From assembly GCA_026770025.1 (NCBI GenBank), contig JAMXDE010000011.1, positions 2,170,001 to 2,234,000 on the forward strand: a stretch of 64,000 nucleotides of DNA, written 5' to 3'. This stretch comes from Craspedostauros australis (lineage: Eukaryota > Bacillariophyta > Bacillariophyceae > Mastogloiales > Achnanthaceae). Shown here in pieces: positions 1 to 9,503 of the stretch (its first letter is position 1; each line of letters opens with the position of its first letter). The notes below the pieces were generated by a model, which saw nothing but the letters and a program-made list of their open reading frames with translations, did not search any database and was not told the DNA's origin. Position numbers and translations under genes: made by a program.

Positions 1-2106
1 CAACAGGGATCGAATCCTGCAGCGCCGGGCATCAAGGCCATCCCGACAGAGAAGTACAGGCTTCTTGCGCTGCCAGAAGACCGCATCTCTCTCAGCGAAA
101 CGCTCTGCTTGGTTCGAGAGAACATCGAGGTGTTCACAGCCACCACGAAAGACGTGGAGGCACCTGCACCAGGTCGGAAGCATCCCGTCCAGGTGGGTCA
201 GGTTGGGTTACGCTGCGTCCATTGCCGACACACGACGAAGGCAAGCGAACGCGTCAAGCGTGCGGTGTGTTACCCATCCTCCATCCGCAGGATCTACAGG
301 ACAGTCATCGACATGAAGCTGGACCATCTGCCACGGTGCAAGTTCGTCCCCGACAGTCTCAAGGATACCCTGCAGGCCATGAGAGCGAACACCACGCGCA
401 GCACGGGCACCACGATGCAGTATTTCATCCGAGCCGCCAACAGCATCGGCATGGTGGATTGCAAGACCGGTGTCCGCATGGTGGATGGAAGCATCGGCAA
501 CGCTTCCGAAATCAACAGCACGAGCACCAGCGTCTTCAAACCCGTCAGAGTGATCTCCAAGGTGAGCGTCCAGGAGCAGCCGGTTGCCGGGGCATCGCCA
601 GGTGCTGCAGGTGCGGGCGCCAACACCCGAACACTTTCCGTGACCAACAGCCCAGGAAGCAGCGGCAGCACCAGCACCAGCGGCCGAGCAAAAAACCGTG
701 CAGGAAGCACATCCGACATGGCGCTGGTCCGCAACGCGTCCATGGCCTCCACCGGCATTGACTCACTATCACCAGGCGCCACCAAGGACACTGGAGCCAA
801 GGCTGGCACGGGAACCGACAGCGACAGCGAAGGCAACATACCACAAGAGATGTTCATGGGCAAAGCCAGCCTATCCCAACCCGAAGACAAGCAGTCGCTG
901 AGCCCGCTGCGTTGCTTCCTGCGTCAGCAGGTGTGCGCCTTCACGGCAACCGAAGAAGACATCGCCGTCCGAACTCCAACCAGCTTCTCCGTCACCGTCG
1001 GCCAGGTCGGCATCGCCTGCGTCCACTGCCTCAACCTTCCGCCCAAGCAGCGGACCAACCGCGCCGTGTGCTTCCCATTCTCCGTCACGCGCATCTACCA
1101 GTCAGTCGCCGACATCCAGCGATTCCACATGCACGAGTGCAAGCAAACCCCGCCCGAGGTGAGGGCAAGATTCATCCAGCTGCAGGAGGCCAGCTCCAAG
1201 GGTTCAAAGGGTCTGGCAACTCGTCAGTACTGGATCACCTCCGCCAAGAAGATCGGCCTGGTCGACACACCCACCGGCATCCGGTTCAACCGCGATCCGG
1301 AGCAACCGGAGGCCAAGCCGTTCTCGCTGGACATCCTCGCGCAGGTGGCATCCAAAGTCAAGACGACGAACAAGCCTTTGGTGATGCCAGAGGACAAGCC
1401 GCGCATCGCCGAGTTCCTCTACGTCGTCATGGCGCAGTTGCAACCGTGCCGTTTCACGGAGGCGGACAGGAACAAGCGTCGCTTGAAGGACGTCGGCTGC
1501 ATCGGCGTCGAATGCAAGCACTGCGCCGGCACGGTGGATGGACGCAAGTTCTTCTGGTCCAGCGTCAGCGCCGTCGAATCCAACTTCGTCTCCGTCCACA
1601 CCCACATGATCGAGTGCAAGGCGGCTCCACCGGAGCTCAAGGACCAACTGACGAGATTGAAGAAACTCCGCAAGCAACAAACGGCAGCGTTGAAGACAGG
1701 ATCTCAGAAGGCCTTCTTCACAAACGTGTGGAATCGATTGCATCAGGAAACCACGACAGTTCCCAAGCAGGAAGACAAGCACAATGAAGACAAGAAGGAC
1801 AAGGAGGAAACTGGTGATGGTGGTGGTCGTCCGGACAGCGTCAAGAAGAAGGAGGCTGCTGATGTGACACCAATCACAGCAACCTCCTCCTCCAACAAAA
1901 ACGAAAGCGAAAGCGAGGTGAACAACAGCAGCACCGACAAGGACAACACGATGATAGAGGTGTCCAAAACGCCATCTTCCGACGTGGAAATGAACTCCGC
2001 CGCTCCGATGGATTCGTCAAAGAAGGAAGGAAACCAACAGAAGGAGCATGATGCCGGTGCATCCTCGGAGGAAGACACCGCCGCCATGATTACAGCTTCT
2101 GTGTGA
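1..2106 (+). CDS. Protein with three tandem C2HC zinc-finger-like repeats (5' end outside window)
   Basis: The frame is open from base 1 to the stop at 2104-2106, giving 701 residues with no credible start, so the gene is truncated at the window edge. It holds three copies of one unrecognised domain, at about residues 29-155, 297-430 and 464-580. Each copy has the segment GQVG(I/L)xCVHC or a variant, a basic stretch, an RIY-type helix and then HxxxC. The putative metal ligands are CxxC followed by HxxxC after 33, 32 and 26 residues. Copies one and two also share a (Q)Y(F/W)I..A...G(M/L)VD tail. Ser/Thr/Ala-rich linkers separate the copies, and the C-terminal 120 residues are charged and Lys/Glu/Ser-rich. 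I associate this repeat with diatom multigene families that have no assigned function. Metal or nucleic-acid binding is inference only. No intron is needed within the window. Confidence 0.8.
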   Translation, partial: QQGSNPAAPGIKAIPTEKYRLLALPEDRISLSETLCLVRENIEVFTATTKDVEAPAPGRKHPVQVGQVGLRCVHCRHTTKASERVKRAVCYPSSIRRIYRTVIDMKLDHLPRCKFVPDSLKDTLQAMRANTTRSTGTTMQYFIRAANSIGMVDCKTGVRMVDGSIGNASEINSTSTSVFKPVRVISKVSVQEQPVAGASPGAAGAGANTRTLSVTNSPGSSGSTSTSGRAKNRAGSTSDMALVRNASMASTGIDSLSPGATKDTGAKAGTGTDSDSEGNIPQEMFMGKASLSQPEDKQSLSPLRCFLRQQVCAFTATEEDIAVRTPTSFSVTVGQVGIACVHCLNLPPKQRTNRAVCFPFSVTRIYQSVADIQRFHMHECKQTPPEVRARFIQLQEASSKGSKGLATRQYWITSAKKIGLVDTPTGIRFNRDPEQPEAKPFSLDILAQVASKVKTTNKPLVMPEDKPRIAEFLYVVMAQLQPCRFTEADRNKRRLKDVGCIGVECKHCAGTVDGRKFFWSSVSAVESNFVSVHTHMIECKAAPPELKDQLTRLKKLRKQQTAALKTGSQKAFFTNVWNRLHQETTTVPKQEDKHNEDKKDKEETGDGGGRPDSVKKKEAADVTPITATSSSNKNESESEVNNSSTDKDNTMIEVSKTPSSDVEMNSAAPMDSSKKEGNQQKEHDAGASSEEDTAAMITASV

Positions 2107-2574
2107 GAGTCGACTGATGGGACGCGTGCGCGCAAACAAAACAACGGGTTGGGGGAGTGAGAGAGAGAAGGGAGAAAAAGGGGCGATGGGATCAAGCGAG
2201 CACGATGCAAATGAGCACGACGCAAGACCACCATGTAAAGCAGCAACCAAGGACAACAGCAACATCCATCACGAGATGAACATGAACCTGAAAATAATGA
2301 ACAGAATGAATGAATGCGATATAGCGGGTGCGACTGGCGACAAACATGCGCAACAAGATCAAGATCAATGAAACAAATACTGGAATGTGATAATCAATGT
2401 AATGTATCATAAATAACATTATACCAACTACAGACACCAACAATGACATCAGCACCAGCAGAAACAACCGCATCGATTCTGCAATAATGCATTCTACTAC
2501 AGTTGCTTAATTTATGAGCTTACTGAATTGCTTGGAGTGACAGACTTACAATCTCGTACCATGCGTATTATTCT
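2107..2574. other. Convergent 3' intergenic region
   Basis: This stretch lies between the ends of two convergent genes. It is A-rich, with short ORFs that look random, and probably holds both 3' UTRs. I see no RNA gene or repeat worth naming. Confidence 0.5.
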
Positions 2575-5403
2575 CTACTGCGATTGTCCATGCTTGAATG
2601 GACAGAAGGGAGATGCACCATTTCCGTGAATCGTCGTTACTGCGTTGGTCGCACTGCTGCCAATGCTACGCGTCGCTGGCGATCTGTGCGCCACAACTCT
2701 GGCCTGCAGGCAACGCTTGCACTTGCACACAGCGGCTTCGACGGTGGGACGTGACCTCCAGAAGAACCCGCGTGGTCTCGTGCTTGCAGACGGTGGTCCA
2801 ACTGATGGTGGATAAGTATTCGTACCTAATCGTGACTGTGATCGCGAGCGTGAAGCCGTGTGGGGGTTTGTTCGTTTGTTGGATGCGTCACCCTTGTGAT
2901 TTCCACGAACGCTGTGAGATGCCTGCTGGAGACGGCGCTGTTGCGGCTGGACCTGCTGAGTCGCAAACTGACGATCATGCTGACGATCGTGCTGATGCTG
3001 ATACTTTGGCGTTTCGTGCTTGGCCGCATACTCTTGACGTTTGATTGATGTTTCGACCGTGAATGACGACACTGTGGACCAGGAGGACGAACCCGAGGAC
3101 GAGGTGAGAACGTGGTTGGGGCGTCTGTGGTTGGAGGTGTTGGCCTTGCGTTCCTGACGGCCGATCGTGATGCTGGCATCGTCCGGCGATAGCTGCAATA
3201 CAAGCGCCTGCGGATGACCAGCCTGGGACGAACCGACGGAGGAAGCCCCCATCGAATCCTGTCGCTGGAGATTGTACGACGATGTCGACGACGAACGTCG
3301 ACGTGCAGGCTGCCTGCGCGAAGCGGAAGCAGCCGACGTGGCAAAAGTGGTGTTTGGTGCGTTGATCTGGCTGAGATTGTCACTCTGTTTGGTCGTGTCG
3401 GAGGATGCAGATCCGGATACCGACGACGACGAGTATGACAAGTCCCGCGACGGCGTAGTTGTGGAATGCAGCATGGATCTGCTTTGGAAGGCGCTTGTGC
3501 ATGACTTGGTAGGCTCCATGACGTTCGCCGTATGTTCGGATCGTCGCGGTGCCGTGTCTATGTTTGTGTCTGTAGCATCCGATTTGTGAGGAGGCGAACT
3601 CTTGGAGTGCGGAGATAACGCGGCATCCTTGGCTTGTTTGATTTCTTGAATGAGACGCACAGGCGATTTTGTGAGGATGTCAGCTTCATCAACCTGATTC
3701 CTCATGGAATTGTCATCTTTGTCTGCATTGGTAGTGACCAGGTGACGATTCTTGCCTGCTGTGTCCGATGGAATAGAAGATGGCACACGCGATACAATCC
3801 TTGCAGTTGCTTGATCGTCTAGATCTGTTCTTGTGTCTCTCCTGGTTTCTGCGCCTGCTGCCAGCTGAATCTGAGTTTGCATTTGCGCTTGTCTTTCTTT
3901 GTTTAGTTGCTGCTGCTGCCGCCGTTCAGACGTCGCCGATATGGAAGACGACTGTTTGGGCCATGCAGCCGCAGCTGCAGTACGGAGCTTGAGTTCTGAT
4001 TCATGTTGATGCGGGGTAGATACTTGCGTTTGTGCTTGCGCTGGTGTTTGTGGAGTAGTGACATCGCCTTCAGGGGTCTCGAGGTTCGACGGCAACTCTA
4101 TGTTGTTTGGTACTTGCATGACTGCCACCTTTGCCGTCTGTGGTGATGCTCCTGGTACTGATGATGCTGATGCGGCTGGTAATGTTTCCGCCTTTAGCTC
4201 TGCTTCTGCTTCTGACGATTCCGATGTACCTGTACTACCACTCATACTTGGATCAACCAAGTTGATGGTGTGGTTGTAACTTTGCTCCCGTTGGGTTTCA
4301 AGTTGATTCCGATGCTGGGAAAGTCGTTGTGGTGTTCGCAGTCCCGCATCAATCCTGTCATACTTGTTGGAATGAGGACGATCGCCATCTTCCTCATCAC
4401 CAGTATCGTCACCAGTATCGTCACCAGTATCGTCAGCAGGAACAACGCCCATGACACGATCATGCGCAACGGCATTTCCTAGTGGCTGGTCTTCGATGTT
4501 GCCAACCTCATCGTCATCATCGTCATCGTCGATGTCATCGAATTGCGCATCGAAGCTGTACGACGTGACGCTTTCGTTGGATTGTTCGGTGTGGTGCGTG
4601 ATATCATGCGTTTCGGCGGTGCTGTTGAGTGCATCCTTGCTGGCTGCATCCATGGCAATTGCGGCTGCATTGATGCCCGACGTGACATCATTCAATTGAG
4701 AAGGAGACAGCCATTCCGAGTCCTGATCCTGAAGCATCTGAGAGAGGTCGAGATGATGATGAGGCTTGGAATGCAAAGATGCAAATAGATCATCCACATC
4801 CTCTTGACCATGTGGATACAAGTGCGATGGCATTTGCGACTGCATTTGGGACTGTACTTGCGACTGTGACTGCGATTGATCAGACACGATGGGCGGCGCG
4901 GAGAAGTCTTCGTCATCGATGCTGTAGGTGTCGCTGATGGAGCTGTACTTGGTCGGTAGCAGCAGTTCTTGTTGCTGGTATCGTTTCTGCTGGTCTTGTT
5001 GTCGTTGCTGTTGCTGTTGTCGAAGCGGAGCGTGGAGTTCACGTTCGTTGACCATGGCTAGGTCACCGTGAGTGAAATCGTGAGCCGGAATTGCGAGATT
5101 GTCCTGCTTGTGAGCCCTGGACGAGCATCTGAGCGCCGAGAGGGCATTGAACAAACCCTTCGATTTGTTCTTCTTTGGTGGTGCTTGTCCTGGTGGCTTC
5201 AACGCAGGCGCAGGCGCAGACGCAGGCGCACACGTAGACATGGACGCAGATGCGAATGTGGATACAGATGCAGACATGGACGGAGATAGAGCCAAGTCGT
5301 GCTTGTTGTTGCCGTTGCCGTTCCTGCTCTTGCTATTGTCGACGCTGATGGGAAATGAGCCATCGCTTCTGCGGGATCGTGGCAGTGACGTGCAGCTGCT
5401 CAT
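2575..5403 (-). CDS. Low-complexity hypothetical protein, 942 aa
   Basis: This is a single uninterrupted ORF from an ATG at 5403 to a stop at 2575. No globular domain is recognisable. The first 80 residues are rich in Ser, Ala and Pro and end in a basic patch (PPKKNKSKGLFNALSALRC). Next come Gln-rich stretches, SQSQ repeats, an aspartate run, three DDTG repeats, and long Ser/Thr/Gln/Arg tracts. The last 60 residues carry a cysteine cluster (CKCKRC) and a terminal CPFKH. The length of the frame and its acidic or Gln codon runs make coding likely, although part of its length could be helped by low complexity. The protein is probably disordered. It is divergent from the J-domain gene and shares a 1.6 kb upstream region with it. 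I do not assign a function. Confidence 0.6.
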   Translation of the reverse strand: MSSCTSLPRSRRSDGSFPISVDNSKSRNGNGNNKHDLALSPSMSASVSTFASASMSTCAPASAPAPALKPPGQAPPKKNKSKGLFNALSALRCSSRAHKQDNLAIPAHDFTHGDLAMVNERELHAPLRQQQQQRQQDQQKRYQQQELLLPTKYSSISDTYSIDDEDFSAPPIVSDQSQSQSQVQSQMQSQMPSHLYPHGQEDVDDLFASLHSKPHHHLDLSQMLQDQDSEWLSPSQLNDVTSGINAAAIAMDAASKDALNSTAETHDITHHTEQSNESVTSYSFDAQFDDIDDDDDDDEVGNIEDQPLGNAVAHDRVMGVVPADDTGDDTGDDTGDEEDGDRPHSNKYDRIDAGLRTPQRLSQHRNQLETQREQSYNHTINLVDPSMSGSTGTSESSEAEAELKAETLPAASASSVPGASPQTAKVAVMQVPNNIELPSNLETPEGDVTTPQTPAQAQTQVSTPHQHESELKLRTAAAAAWPKQSSSISATSERRQQQQLNKERQAQMQTQIQLAAGAETRRDTRTDLDDQATARIVSRVPSSIPSDTAGKNRHLVTTNADKDDNSMRNQVDEADILTKSPVRLIQEIKQAKDAALSPHSKSSPPHKSDATDTNIDTAPRRSEHTANVMEPTKSCTSAFQSRSMLHSTTTPSRDLSYSSSSVSGSASSDTTKQSDNLSQINAPNTTFATSAASASRRQPARRRSSSTSSYNLQRQDSMGASSVGSSQAGHPQALVLQLSPDDASITIGRQERKANTSNHRRPNHVLTSSSGSSSWSTVSSFTVETSIKRQEYAAKHETPKYQHQHDRQHDRQFATQQVQPQQRRLQQASHSVRGNHKGDASNKRTNPHTASRSRSQSRLGTNTYPPSVGPPSASTRPRGFFWRSRPTVEAAVCKCKRCLQARVVAHRSPATRSIGSSATNAVTTIHGNGASPFCPFKHGQSQ
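4396..4440 (+). repeat. 12-nt tandem repeat inside the low-complexity gene
   Basis: About 3.7 copies of ATCGTCACCAGT are present. On the minus strand they encode DDTG repeats in the acidic middle of the hypothetical protein. Confidence 0.85.
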
Positions 5404-5500
5404 GGTCCTTGATCACCCAAAGCGCGAGTATGAACGCAAGTACCGTGCGAGTAAACCTGGTGCCACTTGTGGATGCTGCGAAGCGCACAAGTGTGGGATC

Positions 5501-5560
5501 CAATCAACTCCAATCAACTCCAGTCAACTCTGTATGGTAGAGTCAACTTCAATCAACTCC
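5501..5560 (+). repeat. Cluster of five TCAACTC-type repeats
   Basis: CAATCAACTC occurs twice in tandem, followed by CAGTCAACTC, AGTCAACTTC and AATCAACTCC. The cluster lies about 100-160 nt upstream of the minus-strand gene start at 5403, so it could be 5' UTR or promoter sequence. Confidence 0.7.
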
Positions 5561-5589
5561 GATGTGACGCAGTACGATGCAGTATCTGT

Positions 5590-5614
5590 CCTCTCTCTCT
5601 CTCTCTCTCTCTCT
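5590..5614 (+). repeat. (CT)n microsatellite
   Basis: About twelve CT units lie in the divergent upstream region. On the minus strand this is a GA tract upstream of the low-complexity gene. Confidence 0.9.
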
Positions 5615-6160
5615 GCCTCTCTATCGGTGTGTGTTGCACGAAGTCGACTCTTCAACACTTCAACACCGCAATGATTCCGAAGGGTTGATTGGTGTGTGTG
5701 GGATAGTAGGAGTATTGATACGATGGGAGAGTGGAGGACTCCGATGCCATGTCGTTGATCTCTTCTTTGGTATTAATGGTATTGTAATAGTGCTGTGGTG
5801 TGGTGTGCTTGCCGCTCTTTGTTCGCACACCCGCGCATTCGTCTCATCCCTCCTTTTGGCTTCTTTCGTTTGTCGGTGGGTTGTTGGTCTTGTTTCTGTT
5901 GTGACACATGCCGCAAAATGGCGCTGCGTGACCAAACGCGCACCTCCGTTTTCAAAATATGGACTTGGTTAGTCCTCTTCCAACTGCCTCCGACATTGCC
6001 CTAATTCAACAATCATGTCCTAATAATTGCATTTAGATTCAACGGTCATGTGTGACACATGATGGCTAACTCGTGATTCAGACCGGATTGTTTGGGCGAT
6101 GGGCGAATCCAGAACCGCACGTCTTTGCGTTGTCGACGCGCTGTTGCGCTCTTGTCGTTG

Positions 6161-6172
6161 TTGGCGCGAAAT
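6161..6172 (+). promoter_or_regulatory. E2F-like palindromic site
   Basis: TTGGCGCGAAAT closely matches the palindromic E2F/DP consensus TTTSSCGC read from both strands. It sits in the divergent region about 760 nt from the minus-strand start and 830 nt from the plus-strand start. Which gene it serves, if any, is unknown. A chance match is possible. Confidence 0.3.
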
Positions 6173-6694
6173 TCTTCTTTTTTGGTCTTTGTTGTTGCTG
6201 TCGTCGTTTCTCTCTTCCTCTGTGTCTCCATCACGATCATGTTTGTCCTCTCTTCTCATCGTCGTTCCTTGTTACCCTCAATCAACCTTCTCCCGCATCC
6301 ACAGCAACGATCCATCCATCCATCCGTCGTTCCATCTCTCTCTGTCTGTGTGCATACATACCCCCTTCAATCTCCCCAGACCGCGCAGCCCATCCGCCAA
6401 CGCCTCCTTCTGGTGAGAACAAGGAAGGTTCAAGGAAAACGAGGAAGGAGGTGTCGTCCAAAGAGAGCGTAGCACTGGCACCGCGTTTGTATTGATATTG
6501 CGCCCCAACGTTCTCGACATTCTCAACGCCGTCCACTCTCCCATCTGTCCCATCTCTGCCGACCAACAACACTGCCGGATCGACTCTGCAAACGACAACG
6601 ACAACGACAACCACAACCACAAATACGATTGGTATCGATATTGCGATTAGAGTACGAGGACGGATACGAGCACAAGTAGATCAGACCAATACTC

Positions 6695-6721
6695 CAGAGA
6701 GAGAGAGAGACAGAGAGAGAG
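6695..6721 (+). repeat. (GA)n tract
   Basis: An interrupted GA microsatellite about 285 nt upstream of the J-domain gene start, probably in the promoter or 5' UTR. Confidence 0.85.
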
Positions 6722-6930
6722 CATTCGCATCGTAACCGAAAGGACTCAACCGGAAACCAGCTTGCCTGACCGCACTCCACGGAACTCGCAGATATACTAC
6801 TACACGAGCCAGACGCCTCTCCCGGTCCTCCATCGCAGATTCGTCACTGGACCACAAGTGTGGAGTAGTCCATTACTTCAGCATTATACTCTGCTGAAGA
6901 CAGTTGCGAGGAGAAGCAGCCAGCAGTATC

Positions 6931-6985
6931 CTAATACCGCACCATACCGCACCATACTGTGTCATACCACACCATACCACACCGA
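6931..6985 (+). repeat. 10-nt tandem repeat next to the J-domain start
   Basis: Five degenerate copies of ACCATACCRC lie 20 nt before the ATG at 7006, so they are most likely in the 5' UTR. Confidence 0.75.
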
Positions 6986-7005
6986 TATCAACAAACAAAG
7001 CAACA

Positions 7006-9115
7006 ATGAGGTTCGATCTGGCCTTCATGCTGTGCTGCTGCAAGTCCTTCCTGGGATCGGAGGAAGACGATGGCGGCACCTACTACGACATCCTCGCCCT
7101 GGAGCGCGACGCATCGCAGGATGACATCAAGCGGGCCTACAAGCGCCTCAGCCTGCAGCTGCATCCCGACAAGCTGGCGCAGCGCGGCAAGACCATCACG
7201 GAGGAGGATCAGGCCAACTTCACCAAGATGAAGGAGGCCTACGAGATCCTCTCGGATCCTCACAAGCGCGAGACCTACGACGCCATCGGAGCCAAGGGCA
7301 TGAAGTGGATGGACGAGCCGTTCTCCATGGATCCGCAGGAGATGGCGCACAACTTCGCCAAGTCCTCCGTCCTGGATCGCTCCAAGGTCTTCGCCATCTT
7401 CGTGGTCATTGCCATCGCCATCCTGCTCCTGCCCATCCTCATCTGCCTGCACGTCGATGGCGCCTTCGGGGACGACGCCTCCTGGATGTGGACCCTCACG
7501 CCGCTATGGATTTGGAACGCCTTCATCCTATTCTACCATTCCCGCGTCATCATGATGGGTCCCATCCACCGACCCGAGAACATACCCGAGGAGGAGTGGG
7601 TGGACCCGCTCCCCATGCTCAAGCGCGTTGTCTCGCTGCTGCGATTCCTCCTCATCATGGCCTTCGAGGTGCTCTGCGCTCTCAAGATCGATGCCATCAT
7701 CAACGTCGGTTGGCCGGTGGTCTTCATCCCTCTCATCGCCTGGGAGATCTCCACCGTCTTCAAGAAATGGCCCGCCTCCCAGCTGCGCGTCGTCACCGTC
7801 GAGGATCTCGAGCAGGCCCTAGGCAAGCCGTTCCATGAATTCTCACCCACAGAACGGGACCTCATCGCCAAGCGCTACTCCGTCGTCCCATCCGCGACCA
7901 GCCCAGAATTCGAAGCGGCCAGCAAGATCAAATCCAGGGCGCGACACGATCTCATCGTCAGTTGCTTCCGTCTCTCCTTCACGATCATCCTCCTCGCGCA
8001 GTTGCAATACTCCATGGATTGGAGCTGGTGGATCATCTTCGCGCCCTTTTGGATCCTCTCCGCCCTCCTCTGCTGTGCCAACTTCAATCAGTACGTGGAA
8101 GTGCAGCAGATGGCGGCGGAAAAAGACCCCAGCCTCTTCAGCGACAAGGAGCACGACACGGGCGCAACGACGACAGCAACAACAGCAGCAGCGGGCACGG
8201 CAACACCGACAACGCCCACCAGCGCCACGGCAGACGTCGAAACCGGCGACGCTGTCAAGACTGCGTCCAACGAGGCTTCCACCAACTACGGTTCCGTCGG
8301 CAACAACGGCGATGCCACCCCCATCACGCCCTTGACGGAGGAAGAAAAGGAGGAGCTGCGTGCCCAGGTCATCCATTCCAGCTCCAAGCTCTGCAATAAG
8401 TGCTGTTCGCAAGGATTCACCCTCATCCTCATGATCATGTTCATTTCCAAACTTCAGGGTGCCGACTTTTCCTCGCTTTGGATATTGTCGCCCTTCCTTT
8501 TTGCGGTAAGTCGTCGCTCCATTTGCGATGTCTGTGCGATGTCTGTGCCATAGTGTGTACATTGCAGCACCACAAAGCCACACACCCCTGTGTAGTGCTC
8601 CACTCAATGATTCCTGCATGTCGTTGTCCGGATGTCCACTTTCAATTCCTATCGTCTCACTCGCATCTCCCATAATCTTCATCTCCACCCGCAACTCTCG
8701 CAATCGTATGGTGCATTCACAATGCGACCAATGGCAACCAACAATACACTGACCACGACAGGCCAGCATAATACTGTGCTGTTTGGGTTGCGCCATCTTT
8801 GGCATCACCGAAGTCCCAATTGATGATGTCGAATTTGACACGGCGAACACCGCTGCCAATTCTGCAGCACAGCCGAGCAACGCAGCGGCACCCGTCGGGA
8901 CGCATTATGCACCACCCCAGACTCCATCCACCGACGACGAAAATGACGATTCCACTGCATCGCAATTGCCACCACCTCCGTCGTCGTCGAGCGAGGAAGA
9001 CAACCAGAACAAGGCGACGGCGACGGCAACCTCCGCCCCTGGGCCGATTGATCTGCTGGATTCCAACTTTGCACCGGCATCGCAACCCACAAGCGACCTA
9101 CATGACTTGGACTGA
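7006..9115 (+). CDS. J-domain protein fused to TMEM185-like multi-pass membrane region
   Basis: Two exons, 7006-8505 and 8762-9115, give 617 residues. The start is the ATG at 7006 (context CAACAATG). Upstream in-frame codons encode only the UTR repeat. The intron (256 nt) has GTAAGT and CAG borders in phase 0, and the joined reading FAASIILCCLGCAIFG completes a membrane helix. A Cys cluster (MLCCCKSF) opens the protein. The J domain spans about 25-90, with the HPD motif at 53-55, so Hsp70 recruitment is expected. About eight hydrophobic segments follow (128-250, 318-362, 470-516), with the pattern LKID..I...W..VFIPL and WWIIFAPFWILSALLCC. This resembles the TMEM185/transmembrane Fragile-X-F-associated family. 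The C-terminal 100 residues are Ala/Pro/Ser/acidic. It is probably an endomembrane J protein; the organelle is not determined. Confidence 0.82.
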
Positions 9116-9503
9116 GCAAACAGGTACTGCACTGAGATTCTCTCATGCAGTTGTAAACAATAGTATCCTCGTGATTGTGCATAGATAGACAGATACAGAC
9201 GTAGTTTAACATGATAATGGACACCATCTCCACCTCTTTGAACTCTATCTATACTGGTTGTGGTTGTGACGGAGACAAGCTCGTGCAGAACTGCGCCATG
9301 CACACAGACAACGGATGAGGAGCACTCGATTAGTCATGGTGCTTGCTTAAACTACTATGTGTGTGCACGAGAAGAAGCGTTTCGAGCAGTACAGCAATCC
9401 TACTAGTGTGGTACGAGTGCTCTGCCGCTATACTCGCACCACCGTCATATGTCCTCGTTCACCACGCAATCGAGTTGCGAAGAGCACACAAGTTCTGTCC
9501 AAA
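9116..9503. other. Convergent 3' intergenic region
   Basis: This stretch lies between the stop codons of the J-domain gene and the BRWD-like gene. It probably consists of the two 3' UTRs. No feature was recognised. Confidence 0.5.

Larger units (their letters stand above)
5404..7005. other. Divergent upstream region with several simple repeats
   Basis: This 1.6 kb region separates the start of the minus-strand low-complexity gene from the start of the J-domain gene. It contains TCAACTC repeats, a CT tract, GA tracts, an E2F-like site and a 10-nt tandem repeat (each listed separately). ORFs here of up to 140 codons overlap in several frames and show no domain. Confidence 0.55.

Noticed and set aside
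1-20. GATCGAATCCTG resembles a tRNA B box
   Set aside because: It lies inside the conserved reading frame of the first gene, and no cloverleaf or A box surrounds it.
912-1787. 291-codon ORF in another frame
   Set aside because: It is a shadow of the zinc-finger-repeat gene. Its Arg/His/Pro/Gln-rich composition and lack of domains fit an out-of-frame reading of GC-rich coding DNA.
6278-6622. Overlapping minus-strand ORFs with poly-Val or Leu/Ser runs
   Set aside because: They arise from CAACGACAA-type simple repeats in the divergent upstream region.
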